From: Planctomycetota bacterium
GTDB lineage: Bacteria > Planctomycetota > Planctomycetia > Pirellulales > Thermoguttaceae
Reading direction: 5' to 3'
Length of the DNA stretch: 64,000 bases
Assembly (NCBI GenBank): GCA_029550925.1
Contig: JAKPGL010000064.1
Location: 1 to 64,000 of the forward strand
A program made the position numbers and the translations under genes. The first letter of the stretch is position 1, and each line of letters opens with the position of its first letter. Positions 14,185-22,658 of the stretch are shown here, piece by piece. The notes below the pieces were generated by a model that made no database searches, was not told the DNA's origin, and saw only the letters and a program-made list of their open reading frames with translations.

Positions 14185-17103
14185 CTATTGGCCTCTACAA
14201 CGACGGGAGGAGGCAAAATGCCATCCGGCCAGGGCCGCCAACCCCGCCAGGGCCAAGGCCCAGGTGCTCGGCTCGGGCAGGGCCGCCTGGAGTTGCAAAA
14301 TCTGGCCGCCGCCGGGCGCGTCCAGGACGTTCAAGAGCCAACGGCTGTTGATCGGCGGGTCGCCCGTTACCGTCAGACCGGTGATGTCGATCGTGCCCGT
14401 AGCCGAAAGAATATTAAATCCTTCGCCCAAGCCGGGGCTGTAGCTCCCCCAAAGATCTACCAGCACTTGGCCGGCCAGCACCGCATTGCCTTGCACCGAA
14501 ACCGTATCGAAGCTGGAGAGGCTTTCGATGTCGATTTCCAGGATACCGGCGGCGGTTTGGGTGTAGTTGCCCAAAATAGCGGTTGTCCCGATGGCCGTGT
14601 CGGCCGGAGCCAGGATGCCGCCGGCATTGGTCAGGTCGAACTGGACCTGCTGGGCGTCGAGCCGACCGCCGGTGAAGTTAAACTGGCCACTAGAACCTTT
14701 CCGGAGCACATTGACATGGAGCGTGCCGCCCTGCAGGTTATAGACGCCCGGCCCATACCGGCCGATCATGATGCTGAAATCGTCCGGCGATGCCTCCACC
14801 GCCAAGGCGTTGACCACACCGCCGGTTTGGGTGAAGGTGCCCAGTTCACTTCGGCCTACCTCCATTCGCTGGCTTAAGGTGAGCGTGCCTGCGTTCATCG
14901 TGTAGGTAGAACCGGCCGAGCCGCCAAACTCCGAGATAAACAGCCGTTTGAGGTTGACCGTGCCGCCGTTTTGGACGAAATAGCCGTCGTCGCCCCGGCC
15001 AACCACCGTATGTGTGCCGTTGACGGTGAGCGTGCCGGCGTTCATCTGATAGGTGCTGCCGCCGGGAGCACCACCTCCGCCTTGCTTGTTGGCAATATAC
15101 ACGTCGCTTGCTGCCGTTACGGAACCGCCGTTTTGGATAAACCAGCCCACATCCGTGCGGCCTACTTCCATCACATCGCTGGTGGTCAGGACGCCGGCAT
15201 TCAGGGTATAGGTGGAGCCGGCCGAGCCGGTATTCTCGGCAATGTATAGGCGCCGGAGGTTGACCGTGCCGCCGTTTTGCTCCACCTGTCCAAGGCCGCC
15301 CCGGCCGATGACCGTGTATAGGCCATTGACTTGCAATCGGGCATTGTCGCCGATGGTTACCGCGCCGCTTGCGCCGGCGCCGTTAGCGACGTAGAAATCG
15401 CCGCTGGAGGCCACGCGAGCATTGCCGCTCAGGATCAGCCGGCCTTGGGTGCCGGCAGCGCCGGCCACCTGGATGCTGCTGGCGTTCAGGCCGCCAGAGC
15501 CGGTTACCGTGAGGCTGCCAGTCCCCTGCAGGTTGACCGCTCCGGTGGCTACCCCCACATCGATGACGGCATGGTCGTTGCCGCTGGGCAGAATACCATT
15601 AGTCCACAAAGAAGCGGTATTGTAATCGCCGGTAATGCCCCGCCAATGGAACGGATCGGTAGGCTCGGACACAGGGTTCAACCAGCGGACCACGATGTTA
15701 TCCAGGTCGAAGTTGGTATTGAGGCCGCCGGTTCGAGCGCCGAAGGCCACCCGGCTTTCATAGGGTGTCATGCCGGGGATGAAATAGTTAGTAAAAATCG
15801 GCGTGCCGCCGATGGTAAGCGAGACATTGGCCCCGCCGCTGACGAACTCAATCACCGCCGAGGCATGCCGGAATGCCGATCCCCGGTAATCATAGCCACT
15901 GTATTCGACCACCTGCTGGCCGTCCCAGTTGAGCGAAATATCCGAGATATTAGGATACACATCAAATCCGATGCTAAACCCGGTGGTAAACCGAGGTTCT
16001 TCCCAAGCCGGGCTGGGATTGGACACCGGACCGGTGATCCCCTCCCAGCCGGTGTTCAGCAGGGCAAAGGCGCCGCCATCGGCCCCAGCCAGAATCGAAA
16101 AATCCCACTCCGCCTCGATCCGCTGATAGAACCCCTGGGCCACCCGATCAAAGGCGATCTGGTTCGCCTGGCTGTTGGTCTGCTGGATCAGGCGAAGGTA
16201 ATTGGATGGTCTTTCGGAACCGGAAGGCGGCAAGACCTGCGGCCCTGGGGCCGAGCTATACTGATTGGCTACAAAATGGGTAGTGCCTAAGTTGTCGAAA
16301 TCTTGCATCAGAGTATTGGACGGCGGGGAGACCGTTCCCGGTGGGCTGGCTATAGGATTGGAATAGCTTACCTGGATGTTATCCAGATTGACATCCATAT
16401 TGGCCCCGCCGGTGCGGCCGGAAAATTGCACTCGGTTTTCAAACCCCGACGGCCCGTAGAAGTACTTGTCGAAAACGGTTACCGTCTGAGGTGTGCCGTT
16501 GACATCGCCGATAAGTTCCAGTTTCACATTGCCGCCCGGACCGATGGAGTTAACGGTCAACTTGGCTTGGTTCCATGTGCCGGTGGCAAAGTTCACCTTA
16601 GCCGGGTCCACATAATACCGGACAATTTCCCGGTTATCCCAATGGACGCTTAGGTGGTTGGTCCCGCTCGGATACACCCAAAAGCCGATGCCGAACACGC
16701 CAGGGGCATTGGCCGATTCCGATAGGACGGGCCCAGCCCCTGAGGTGCCATACAAGCTGGTAGGCAAAAAGGAGAACGAAAATCCATCGGCCGCTTGGTC
16801 GGCGCTATAGCCAGCAAAATCAAACTGGGCTACTATCGTGCTGTACCAGCCTGTGTCTGTGCGATCGTAGCTGTAGTGGTTCCGTTGGTTGTTGACCCCA
16901 TCGTTAATCAGGCGAAGGTACTGTCCGCTCGGCCCGCCGGAAAGGACCTGCGGCCCCGGCGCACTGCCCGATTGAGTGGCAGTAACATTGGAATTGGGCG
17001 GATCGAAATTGTCAATCAGCCCGCCGTAGGCCGATCCGACCGCCCATAATGCCACAGTAAATCCCATCCCCACTGCCAACCAGTGCAAGCGAGTGCCCAG
17101 CAT
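14185..17103 (-). CDS. Large mosaic PEP-CTERM protein with beta-helix repeats
   Basis: A 972-residue secreted protein. A signal peptide (about 1-27, ending SAYGG) is followed by two homologous lectin-like halves. Each opens with a copy of SAPGPQVL followed by YLRLI (about 45-65 and 285-310), so an internal duplication is clear. From about residue 480 there is a run of short beta-helix repeats of the passenger/autotransporter-repeat kind. GSTYTMNAGTLT-like units recur three times and GRxxxGxFxQNGG-like units at least four times. The tag LPEPSTWALALAGLAALAG with tail SSRRCRGQ closes the protein. It is likely a surface or extracellular-matrix adhesin; no catalytic motif is visible. The adjoining LamG gene shares its tag DNA. 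Confidence 0.85.
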   Translation of the reverse strand: MLGTRLHWLAVGMGFTVALWAVGSAYGGLIDNFDPPNSNVTATQSGSAPGPQVLSGGPSGQYLRLINDGVNNQRNHYSYDRTDTGWYSTIVAQFDFAGYSADQAADGFSFSFLPTSLYGTSGAGPVLSESANAPGVFGIGFWVYPSGTNHLSVHWDNREIVRYYVDPAKVNFATGTWNQAKLTVNSIGPGGNVKLELIGDVNGTPQTVTVFDKYFYGPSGFENRVQFSGRTGGANMDVNLDNIQVSYSNPIASPPGTVSPPSNTLMQDFDNLGTTHFVANQYSSAPGPQVLPPSGSERPSNYLRLIQQTNSQANQIAFDRVAQGFYQRIEAEWDFSILAGADGGAFALLNTGWEGITGPVSNPSPAWEEPRFTTGFSIGFDVYPNISDISLNWDGQQVVEYSGYDYRGSAFRHASAVIEFVSGGANVSLTIGGTPIFTNYFIPGMTPYESRVAFGARTGGLNTNFDLDNIVVRWLNPVSEPTDPFHWRGITGDYNTASLWTNGILPSGNDHAVIDVGVATGAVNLQGTGSLTVTGSGGLNASSIQVAGAAGTQGRLILSGNARVASSGDFYVANGAGASGAVTIGDNARLQVNGLYTVIGRGGLGQVEQNGGTVNLRRLYIAENTGSAGSTYTLNAGVLTTSDVMEVGRTDVGWFIQNGGSVTAASDVYIANKQGGGGAPGGSTYQMNAGTLTVNGTHTVVGRGDDGYFVQNGGTVNLKRLFISEFGGSAGSTYTMNAGTLTLSQRMEVGRSELGTFTQTGGVVNALAVEASPDDFSIMIGRYGPGVYNLQGGTLHVNVLRKGSSGQFNFTGGRLDAQQVQFDLTNAGGILAPADTAIGTTAILGNYTQTAAGILEIDIESLSSFDTVSVQGNAVLAGQVLVDLWGSYSPGLGEGFNILSATGTIDITGLTVTGDPPINSRWLLNVLDAPGGGQILQLQAALPEPSTWALALAGLAALAGWHFASSRRCRGQ
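14231..14281. repeat. 51-base PEP-CTERM tag segment, copy 2
   Basis: This is the identical partner of 13135-13185. The flanks diverge at once on both sides: the upstream protein tails differ (GWHFASSRR against GLGYLRSNQ). Confidence 0.9.
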
Positions 17104-17567
17104 TGTCGTAGTCCTCCTCGAAAGTTAATTCGTAGAATGGCTAAAATGAACCCCTCTCGTTAAAAGCGTCCAACCCTTCCACCGAAAATACAGAAGACAA
17201 AATAGCTCCCTTTTCGGTAGGAATCGCTTTTTTCCCTGATTCGTGCCAGGCGGGAGATATCGGCAGGCGACTACCAATATCTGGCGTCTTAGGAATCCCC
17301 CTTTTTTCCCCCCACTTTTCAACTATCTATGATGCTTTGACTGTTCGGGAAAGTCAAACGATTTGTCAAGGATTTCCAAATAGCCCCATCGAAAGGGGCA
17401 CATTCACCCCCCTCCAAAAAAGGAGGGGAAGCCATTTTTTCGGCTCCGGGAGGCCTCACAGAATCGCCGAAAGCTCTCCATCCAGAGCAGCCAACCCCAT
17501 CTCCGCCAAAGACCGAGAGTTTCGGCGGAACCTGCCGAAGAAGCAAGCTCGGGGAAGAAGCGGGGGG
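17104..17567. other. Spacer with short hairpins, no gene seen
   Basis: Two small hairpins stand out: GCCCC/GGGGC at 17383-17399, and CCCCTCC/GGAGGGG at 17409-17428 around a six-A loop. Read on the minus strand they lie 140-190 bases after the propeller gene and might slow or end its transcription, but no clean T run follows. The A/T-rich part next to 17103 would hold the promoter of the large PEP-CTERM gene; I cannot fix the boxes. Confidence 0.35.
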
Positions 17568-18857
17568 CTACGATTTCCCCGACGTCGGTTTGGGCTTGAT
17601 CAAAATCACCTCGGACCGGTCGATCCAGCCGGTGCGTAGATCGGCCCGGAACCAGCCGTCGGCGTTTTTGCGGTTGAACCGGACCGGCGAGCGTTTGCCC
17701 AGCTCTTTCAGGTCATATTCGGTCCAGGTCCGGCCCATATCCGGCGAAAAGATGATCCCGCAGGTAAAGGGCGAGGCGGTGGCATAATGGGCGGCCAGGA
17801 TCACCCCGTCCTGAATGATCATATTCGCGCATTCGTACTTGGGGTTAAAGAGCATCGTATGCGCTTTGGGATCAGGAATGTCTTCCGGCCGGCAGCAAAA
17901 CACGCCGCGGTCGTGCGGCAACGGGCCGTTGGCGTCGCTGATCCAGTAGGCTTTGCCATCCACAAAATTGATCCCGCCGCATTTGTAACGGGTGTTCAGA
18001 CTGGCCGAGACGATCACCTTCCAATCCCACCGGTCCTTTTGCGCGTCATAGACGCCCCGGAGCCAATGGCACTCAAAGCCTTCCGGCCGGTTGGCATCGC
18101 CGGTCGAGGCGTAGAAGGCCCGTTCGGCTGGATTATAGGCCACACAGTGGACATGCCGGCAGATGACTTTATTATCAGGGTTTCCCAGCAAGGTCCCGGT
18201 GGAGCCGCCGCCGGGCGTGCCGTTATCGCGGAAATAGGGGTTCTGGCCGAAGGCGTAGGCAATTTTGACGGTCTGGCCGCCGTCGGCAGAGTAATAGATG
18301 TTTACCGGCGTGGCGCCGCCTCGCACATTGCCGTAATTGCCCCAGACGACCATCTCCCGGCCATCCACCTCCCAGGTGTGTACGCCAGTTAAGCTCAAAA
18401 AATACCAGCCGGGCTGCTCAGGATTTTGCGGCGTGTGCGGCAGGTAGTCGGCGCCGTCCGGGTTCTTCACCCGAATCTCCGCCAGCCGATCCAGTTTGTC
18501 GGTGGTCCGATAAAGCCGATTCTCCGTGGCAAAAAGGATCACCCCGTTTTTCAGGATGCAACTGAAGGTGATATGGCCGGCCAGCTCAAAGGGTCGGCGA
18601 TGGGGCCAGGACTGCCCGTTATCCTCCGATACCCAGATCGCATCCTCGGTAAAGCCGAAGGCTTTGTTTTCGCGTTGGCTATCCAGATACGGCCCATCGG
18701 TAGGCGCCCGATACCAGAAGTGTTCTGTTTGGCCCATCTTTGGCTCCTCAGCCCATGTGCTGGCCTGTCCGATTGGTAGGCCTGCGACGGCCAAACCGGC
18801 CGTCGCCCCGGTGTGAGCTAAAAACTTCCGCCGCGTCCACCCAGATGGTCTTTTCAT
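17568..18857 (-). CDS. Tat-exported sialidase-like (BNR) propeller protein
   Basis: A 429-residue protein. The N-terminus holds a twin-arginine signal, TRRKFLAHTGATAGLAVAG. The body has Asp-box-like motifs of beta-propellers: VSEDNGQSWPHRRP, YSADGGQTVKIAY and FSPDMGRTWTEYDL. Further marks are HVHCVAYNPAERAFYASTGD and KCGGINFVDGKAYWISDANG. The fold is predicted to be a six- or seven-bladed propeller of the sialidase/glycosidase type, but I cannot identify the sialidase arginine triad, so the enzyme activity is open. The ATG at 18857 directly precedes the Tat signal; an ATG at 18905 would bury it. surE lies 111 bases upstream and is probably functionally unrelated. Confidence 0.72.
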   Translation of the reverse strand: MKRPSGWTRRKFLAHTGATAGLAVAGLPIGQASTWAEEPKMGQTEHFWYRAPTDGPYLDSQRENKAFGFTEDAIWVSEDNGQSWPHRRPFELAGHITFSCILKNGVILFATENRLYRTTDKLDRLAEIRVKNPDGADYLPHTPQNPEQPGWYFLSLTGVHTWEVDGREMVVWGNYGNVRGGATPVNIYYSADGGQTVKIAYAFGQNPYFRDNGTPGGGSTGTLLGNPDNKVICRHVHCVAYNPAERAFYASTGDANRPEGFECHWLRGVYDAQKDRWDWKVIVSASLNTRYKCGGINFVDGKAYWISDANGPLPHDRGVFCCRPEDIPDPKAHTMLFNPKYECANMIIQDGVILAAHYATASPFTCGIIFSPDMGRTWTEYDLKELGKRSPVRFNRKNADGWFRADLRTGWIDRSEVILIKPKPTSGKS

Positions 18858-18968
18858 GGTCAGGCCCTTTTCGGAAAAGAACGGTTTGGGGTTCACTTGG
18901 GACATGGCCTATTCTTAGGCGGCAGAGACGCCATCGCTCGACCGCTTGCCGTCAGGACTGTTTGCCGG

Positions 18969-19787
18969 TTATTGGAGCCGAGGGATAGGAAAATCTCCGC
19001 GCTGGCTGGGAGGCGGGTCTTGCGACGAAAGTTCAAAGCGCCAACCGGCCATCCGCTCCAGTTCCGCTTGTTTGGTCAAATCGTATTCCAAGGGACTGAG
19101 CGTCATCAAACCCTTCGCCAGGGCCGACAAGTCGGTTTCTTTCTCTGTCGAGGGTGCTAGCGGCTGACCAATGATCCAATAGTAGGGCCGGCCCCAGGGC
19201 GTCAGCCGACGTTCAAACCGGTCGCCGTGCGTGGCCACATCCATCGGTACAATCCGAACTTCCGGCCGATCGGCCCGCAAAGCCGCCGTAGGAATGTTCA
19301 GATTATACAGCTCCGGCGTCGGTCCCTTCTGTCGGAGGAGTTGTTGGATCACCTGCACCGCCAAACCGGCCGCCTTGTCGAAGTCGGCGTGTTCATCGTA
19401 CTCTAACGAGACGGCGATGCTGGTAATTCCGTAGAAGGCCCCTTCGATGGCCGCCGCCACCGTGCCGGAATAGAGCACATTGATCCCGGCATTCAGGCCC
19501 AGGTTGATGCCGCTCACCACCAGATCGGGCCGACGCGGACAAAACTGATCCACGCCGATCTTCACGCAGTCGGCCGGGCTGCCGTCCACCGCCCACCCCC
19601 ACCGCTCGGAACCGTGATAAACCTCTTTGACCGTAAGCGGTTTGAGATACGTAATGGCATGGCCCACGCCGCTTTGTTCTGTGGCCGGCGCCGCCACATA
19701 CACCTCGCCCAACCGGCGCAATTGCCGACAGAGCGCCGCTAACCCCGGCGCATAAATGCCATCGTCATTGGTCAATAAAATCAACAC
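18969..19787 (-). CDS. surE: SurE 5'-nucleotidase
   Basis: A 272-residue metal-dependent survival-protein phosphatase acting on nucleoside 5'-monophosphates. The N-terminal metal site is LTNDDGIYAPGL (family motif TNDDG). Then come APATEQSGVGHAIT, the typical DGSPADCVKIGV, and the metal/phosphate loop SGINLGLNAGINVLYSGTVA with AAIEGAFYGI. The start is GTG at 19787 with AGGTGG upstream. Length is close to the family norm with a short C-terminal extension. It would act in the cytoplasm in stress-related nucleotide housekeeping. Confidence 0.95.
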   Translation of the reverse strand: MLILLTNDDGIYAPGLAALCRQLRRLGEVYVAAPATEQSGVGHAITYLKPLTVKEVYHGSERWGWAVDGSPADCVKIGVDQFCPRRPDLVVSGINLGLNAGINVLYSGTVAAAIEGAFYGITSIAVSLEYDEHADFDKAAGLAVQVIQQLLRQKGPTPELYNLNIPTAALRADRPEVRIVPMDVATHGDRFERRLTPWGRPYYWIIGQPLAPSTEKETDLSALAKGLMTLSPLEYDLTKQAELERMAGWRFELSSQDPPPSQRGDFPIPRLQ

Positions 19788-19820
19788 GGCCTATCCACCT
19801 GCAATCCAAAAAACTCCCGC

Positions 19821-20012
19821 AACATTTTAGCCGAATGCAATACCTTGTCATTCCCCCGGAAAAGGGAATCTAGGCTTCTTGCAGCCTCTACTTGGGAGGA
19901 ATAACAAAGGAGCCGCCTCACAGGACCCAGGATTGAGAGCTTTCGCGGGGATGACAATTCCGGGCAATTTCCGCCATAAAATCAGCCCTCCTCTGCATTC
20001 GGCTAAAATGTT
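19821..20012. repeat. Inverted A-B / B'-A' intergenic element, copy III (best copy)
   Basis: Perfect 19-base terminal inverted repeats are present: AACATTTTAGCCGAATGCA at 19821-19839 and its reverse complement at 19994-20012. Inside each end lies a B module in inverted orientation: TTGTCATTCCCCCGGAAAAG (from 19845), and on the other strand TTGTCATCCCCGCGAAAGC (about 19938-19962). The 192-base element has the form of a miniature inverted-repeat element. It fills the spacer between surE and the oxidoreductase gene and carries no coding sequence. Confidence 0.72.
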
Positions 20013-20192
20013 ACAAACTCCCTTGGTTCATCCCACGCCGCTCGCATCGGTGCTGGAAGTTCCTATTCTATCATTTTCTGGGGCGGATAGGAGAAGGGTT
20101 TCTCCCTACGGGAGCAAAAAACTTCCCGTTTCCCTGAACAGGCCCCTGGGAGGAAGACAATCCGGACGAGCAAGCCCGGTTGTTCCACCGGC

Positions 20193-21509
20193 CTACTCCA
20201 CCAGGCCGCTCAGGTCCAGCGGCAGTTTCCGTTTCTCGGCCAATAGTTCCGCCATGGTTACTCGTCGGCCGCGCAGGCAAGCCTCCCGGCCTAAGATGCA
20301 CGTCAAGCAGCCGGAGACCGCTCGTTCCACGGTCGAGTTCTCATACGGGCCTTCTAGGATCGCCTTATAGAAGGCGGCGATATTCCGCACCGCCCCGGCT
20401 TCGTAGAGGTTTTCCACGGCGGCTTCTACCCGCTTTTGCCCCCGGATTTCGTAGGCCGAGTTGCCCCAGTAGTTGATCACCGCATGGCCGGTGTAGCTGA
20501 ATGCCTTCATGCTGATTTCGCCCGGCGTGCGGTTGGGCAGGTGCTGGCTCCAATGGTCATGCAGCAGCCCGTCTTCGTACTCGAAGATGACCGAAAAGAC
20601 ATCGGGGCTATCGCCGCCGCGGGGTTCCGGTCGGGCAATTCGAGAAGCTCCTATGGCTGCTATAGGCCGCCGACCTAAAACCCACACGGCCACGTCAATC
20701 GCATGAATATCGAACGACACGATAAACCCGCCGCCCAACGGAATGTCGTTGTCCCAAATCAGGCCGCGCAATCGGCTGGCAATGGTCTGGGTTTTTGGTG
20801 GATCATTATGCCCGCCGCTAATGCCGACCGTGCTGATCCGGGTCAGCGGCCCCAACCCGCCGCTGCGGATCAGCTCGGCCACCTTCTGATTGACCGGATC
20901 GGTCGGCATCTGGTAATCGACCCAAAAGATGCGGTTTTTCCGGTTTGCCTGCCGACCGGCCTCCTGGATAGCCAAACAGCCAGGCACATCCACGGCAATG
21001 GGCTTGGCCATATACACATGTACTCCGGCTTCCACCGCCGCCTTCGCATGTTCGGGGAAAAAGCAGGGCGGCGTCTTCAGCACGATGGCCTCCACGCCAG
21101 AGTCGATCACCTTCTGATAGCCTTTCAGGCCGGAAAACCGATATTTCTTTTCGACGCCGAACTCCTGGCCGGCTTGGTCAGCCACTTCCGGAAAGTAATC
21201 GGCCACGGCGGTGATTTGATATCCGCCGTGTTTTTGGAACAATCGAGCGATCCACCGGCCCCGACCACCCTGGCCCACCAGGCCGAGCTTAATCTTCCGC
21301 CCGCCAACCGGTCCGGCCGGCTCAGCGGGCATCCCTTCCACCGACTTCGCCCCTTCCGTCGGTGCACCGGCCGCCAATTTGGCCGCTTCCCCCGCCAGCA
21401 ACCGGCCCGCGCCCATCCCACTGCCTGCCATCCCCAGGCCAACGGCCATCGCCTCCAAAAACCGCCGCCGATCAAAAATGAACTCTTCCCGCTGTTTTTT
21501 CGCACCCAT
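20193..21509 (-). CDS. Gfo/Idh/MocA-family oxidoreductase, Tat-exported
   Basis: A 438-residue NAD(P)-dependent sugar dehydrogenase-like protein. A Tat-type signal DRRRFLEAMAVGLGMAGSG is followed by a spacer and the Rossmann start IKLGLVGQGGRGRWIARLF. The family motif with the catalytic lysine position appears as VHVYMAKPIAVDVPG (usual form EKP; here AKP). GGGFIVSFDIHAIDVAVWVL is the typical C-terminal-domain helix with the His/Asp pair. The glutamate before Lys-Pro in most members is alanine here. The ATG at 21509 has GGAG eight bases upstream; starts further upstream spoil the Tat signal. Tat-exported members of this family are numerous in planctomycetes and mostly uncharacterised. Confidence 0.88.
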   Translation of the reverse strand: MGAKKQREEFIFDRRRFLEAMAVGLGMAGSGMGAGRLLAGEAAKLAAGAPTEGAKSVEGMPAEPAGPVGGRKIKLGLVGQGGRGRWIARLFQKHGGYQITAVADYFPEVADQAGQEFGVEKKYRFSGLKGYQKVIDSGVEAIVLKTPPCFFPEHAKAAVEAGVHVYMAKPIAVDVPGCLAIQEAGRQANRKNRIFWVDYQMPTDPVNQKVAELIRSGGLGPLTRISTVGISGGHNDPPKTQTIASRLRGLIWDNDIPLGGGFIVSFDIHAIDVAVWVLGRRPIAAIGASRIARPEPRGGDSPDVFSVIFEYEDGLLHDHWSQHLPNRTPGEISMKAFSYTGHAVINYWGNSAYEIRGQKRVEAAVENLYEAGAVRNIAAFYKAILEGPYENSTVERAVSGCLTCILGREACLRGRRVTMAELLAEKRKLPLDLSGLVE

Positions 21510-21680
21510 TGGAGAGCTCCTTGAAAGATAGAAAACATCGACAGTCTCTACCACCATTCGGCGGGCATGGTAGAGAACGGCTTTATGGTCTTCCCCAGAC
21601 AGGAAGACCTTTACCATTTTAGGGGATGTGCTTATGAGGACAAATAGGTTGAAGGGGGATTCAGCCCGGTGGAGGGAGAA

Positions 21681-22049
21681 TCATGGACACGCGTTTATCA
21701 AATCCTCGGCAGTGGTGATAGCAGTGGAGGTCTTGATATTCAGATCACCCACCACATCGTCATAATCACACTGGTGACGCCATTGCAACAGCTCTTCGAG
21801 CTTCTCTGCCCGTTGATCCCAAGGATTTCCCAGCTTTCTCAGATGTTTTCTCAACAGGGCATGATCTTCTCCGGTGCGTTTTCGTTGCAAGCCCAGGTGG
21901 GTTTCGGCGTAATTGCGGAGATAACAGAAGGCGGCATAATACGCGCGGCTGACGGCAACTCGTTGGGCAGCTTCCGTAGAATACGTAGGATGGGGAGATT
22001 GTTGGAGTGCCTTCGCCAATGCTAAAAACTCACGCCAGTCGAAGGACAT
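21681..22049 (-). CDS. HEPN-domain protein, third gene of the low-GC operon
   Basis: A 122-residue all-helical protein. The HEPN hallmark is the second helix, RVAVSRAYYAAFCYLRNYAE, then GEDHALLRKHL, and the last helix LEELLQWRHQCDYDDVV. The terminal RHQCDYDD takes the place of the RNxADYDD motif of MNT/HEPN-type antitoxin-like proteins. It does not give a clear R-x4-6-H ribonuclease motif, so RNase activity is doubtful. The ATG at 22049 lies 5 bases after the previous stop codon; GGAG in the end of that gene sits 8 bases upstream. HEPN proteins of this type commonly act in toxin-antitoxin or defence pairs. Here the partner is not a recognisable nucleotidyltransferase. Confidence 0.75.
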   Translation of the reverse strand: MSFDWREFLALAKALQQSPHPTYSTEAAQRVAVSRAYYAAFCYLRNYAETHLGLQRKRTGEDHALLRKHLRKLGNPWDQRAEKLEELLQWRHQCDYDDVVGDLNIKTSTAITTAEDLINACP

Positions 22050-22054
22050 TCTCC

Positions 22055-22648
22055 TTACTCCGGTGGTCGAAAGTCCGTAGTTAAGAGAAGCCAGCATGAT
22101 GTATTTTTGAACAAGGGTCTATATTTATCTCTCACCGCCCGGATACGTTCTATGGTGGTTTCGTCGTAGGATGCAAATCGGGCATAAAGCACTAGGTACT
22201 GATCGTCGATCTCCGGATTGTGATAGACTTGCAAAGTCAGTTGGGCTTCCGGTAGCATTTTGGCGGCCAGTCGCACTACCGCATCCACCACCGAAATCAG
22301 TTCGGGAAATCGGACGAGATACTCGACCACTTCTGCCGGGTCTGGAATCCGCACCCCTAATCGCTCTAATCTGATCAGTTTTTCCCGGATTCCTTGGGTA
22401 AAAGAACTTCTTCCCCAGAAGGGAAGTACTCCCCAAAGCCGAGGCGAGTGCTCCTTCGGGCGTGTTTGCGGACTACGAGAAATTCGGCGAAGGATTAGCC
22501 TCTCCGGCCACCAATTTTCCTGTCCAGTTTTGGAAGCAGCGAATTCCGACACTCCCAAACCGGAGGCTTTCTGGGTTCTCAGCACACAGATCCGATGGGA
22601 AGGAACCCATAATGGCGCCGAGGAGAGAAAAGCAGAACGTTGCCGCAT
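22055..22648 (-). CDS. Unknown protein between TIGR04255 and HEPN genes
   Basis: A 197-residue protein of unidentified family. The C-terminal half looks like a real folded domain: an amphipathic helix IREKLIRLERLGV, EVVEYLVRFPELISVVDAVV, then strands around LTLQVYHNPEIDD and YLVLYARFASYDE. It ends with a helix and WLLLTTDFRPPE, where the gene stops. The first 85 residues are basic, of low complexity in structure and less convincing, although the start is well supported (ATG at 22648, TAGGAGA six bases upstream overlapping the stop of the previous gene). A diverged N-terminus or an old frameshift is possible. It is strictly coupled to both neighbours, with gaps of 10 and 5 bases. Confidence 0.6.
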   Translation of the reverse strand: MRQRSAFLSSAPLWVPSHRICVLRTQKASGLGVSEFAASKTGQENWWPERLILRRISRSPQTRPKEHSPRLWGVLPFWGRSSFTQGIREKLIRLERLGVRIPDPAEVVEYLVRFPELISVVDAVVRLAAKMLPEAQLTLQVYHNPEIDDQYLVLYARFASYDETTIERIRAVRDKYRPLFKNTSCWLLLTTDFRPPE

Positions 22649-22658
22649 ATTAGGTCTC

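Noticed and set aside
21681-22049. HEPN gene as a classic MNT/HEPN toxin-antitoxin pair
   Set aside because: The adjacent protein shows no GSxxxGxxxxxSDxD nucleotidyltransferase motif; the pair is a different combination.
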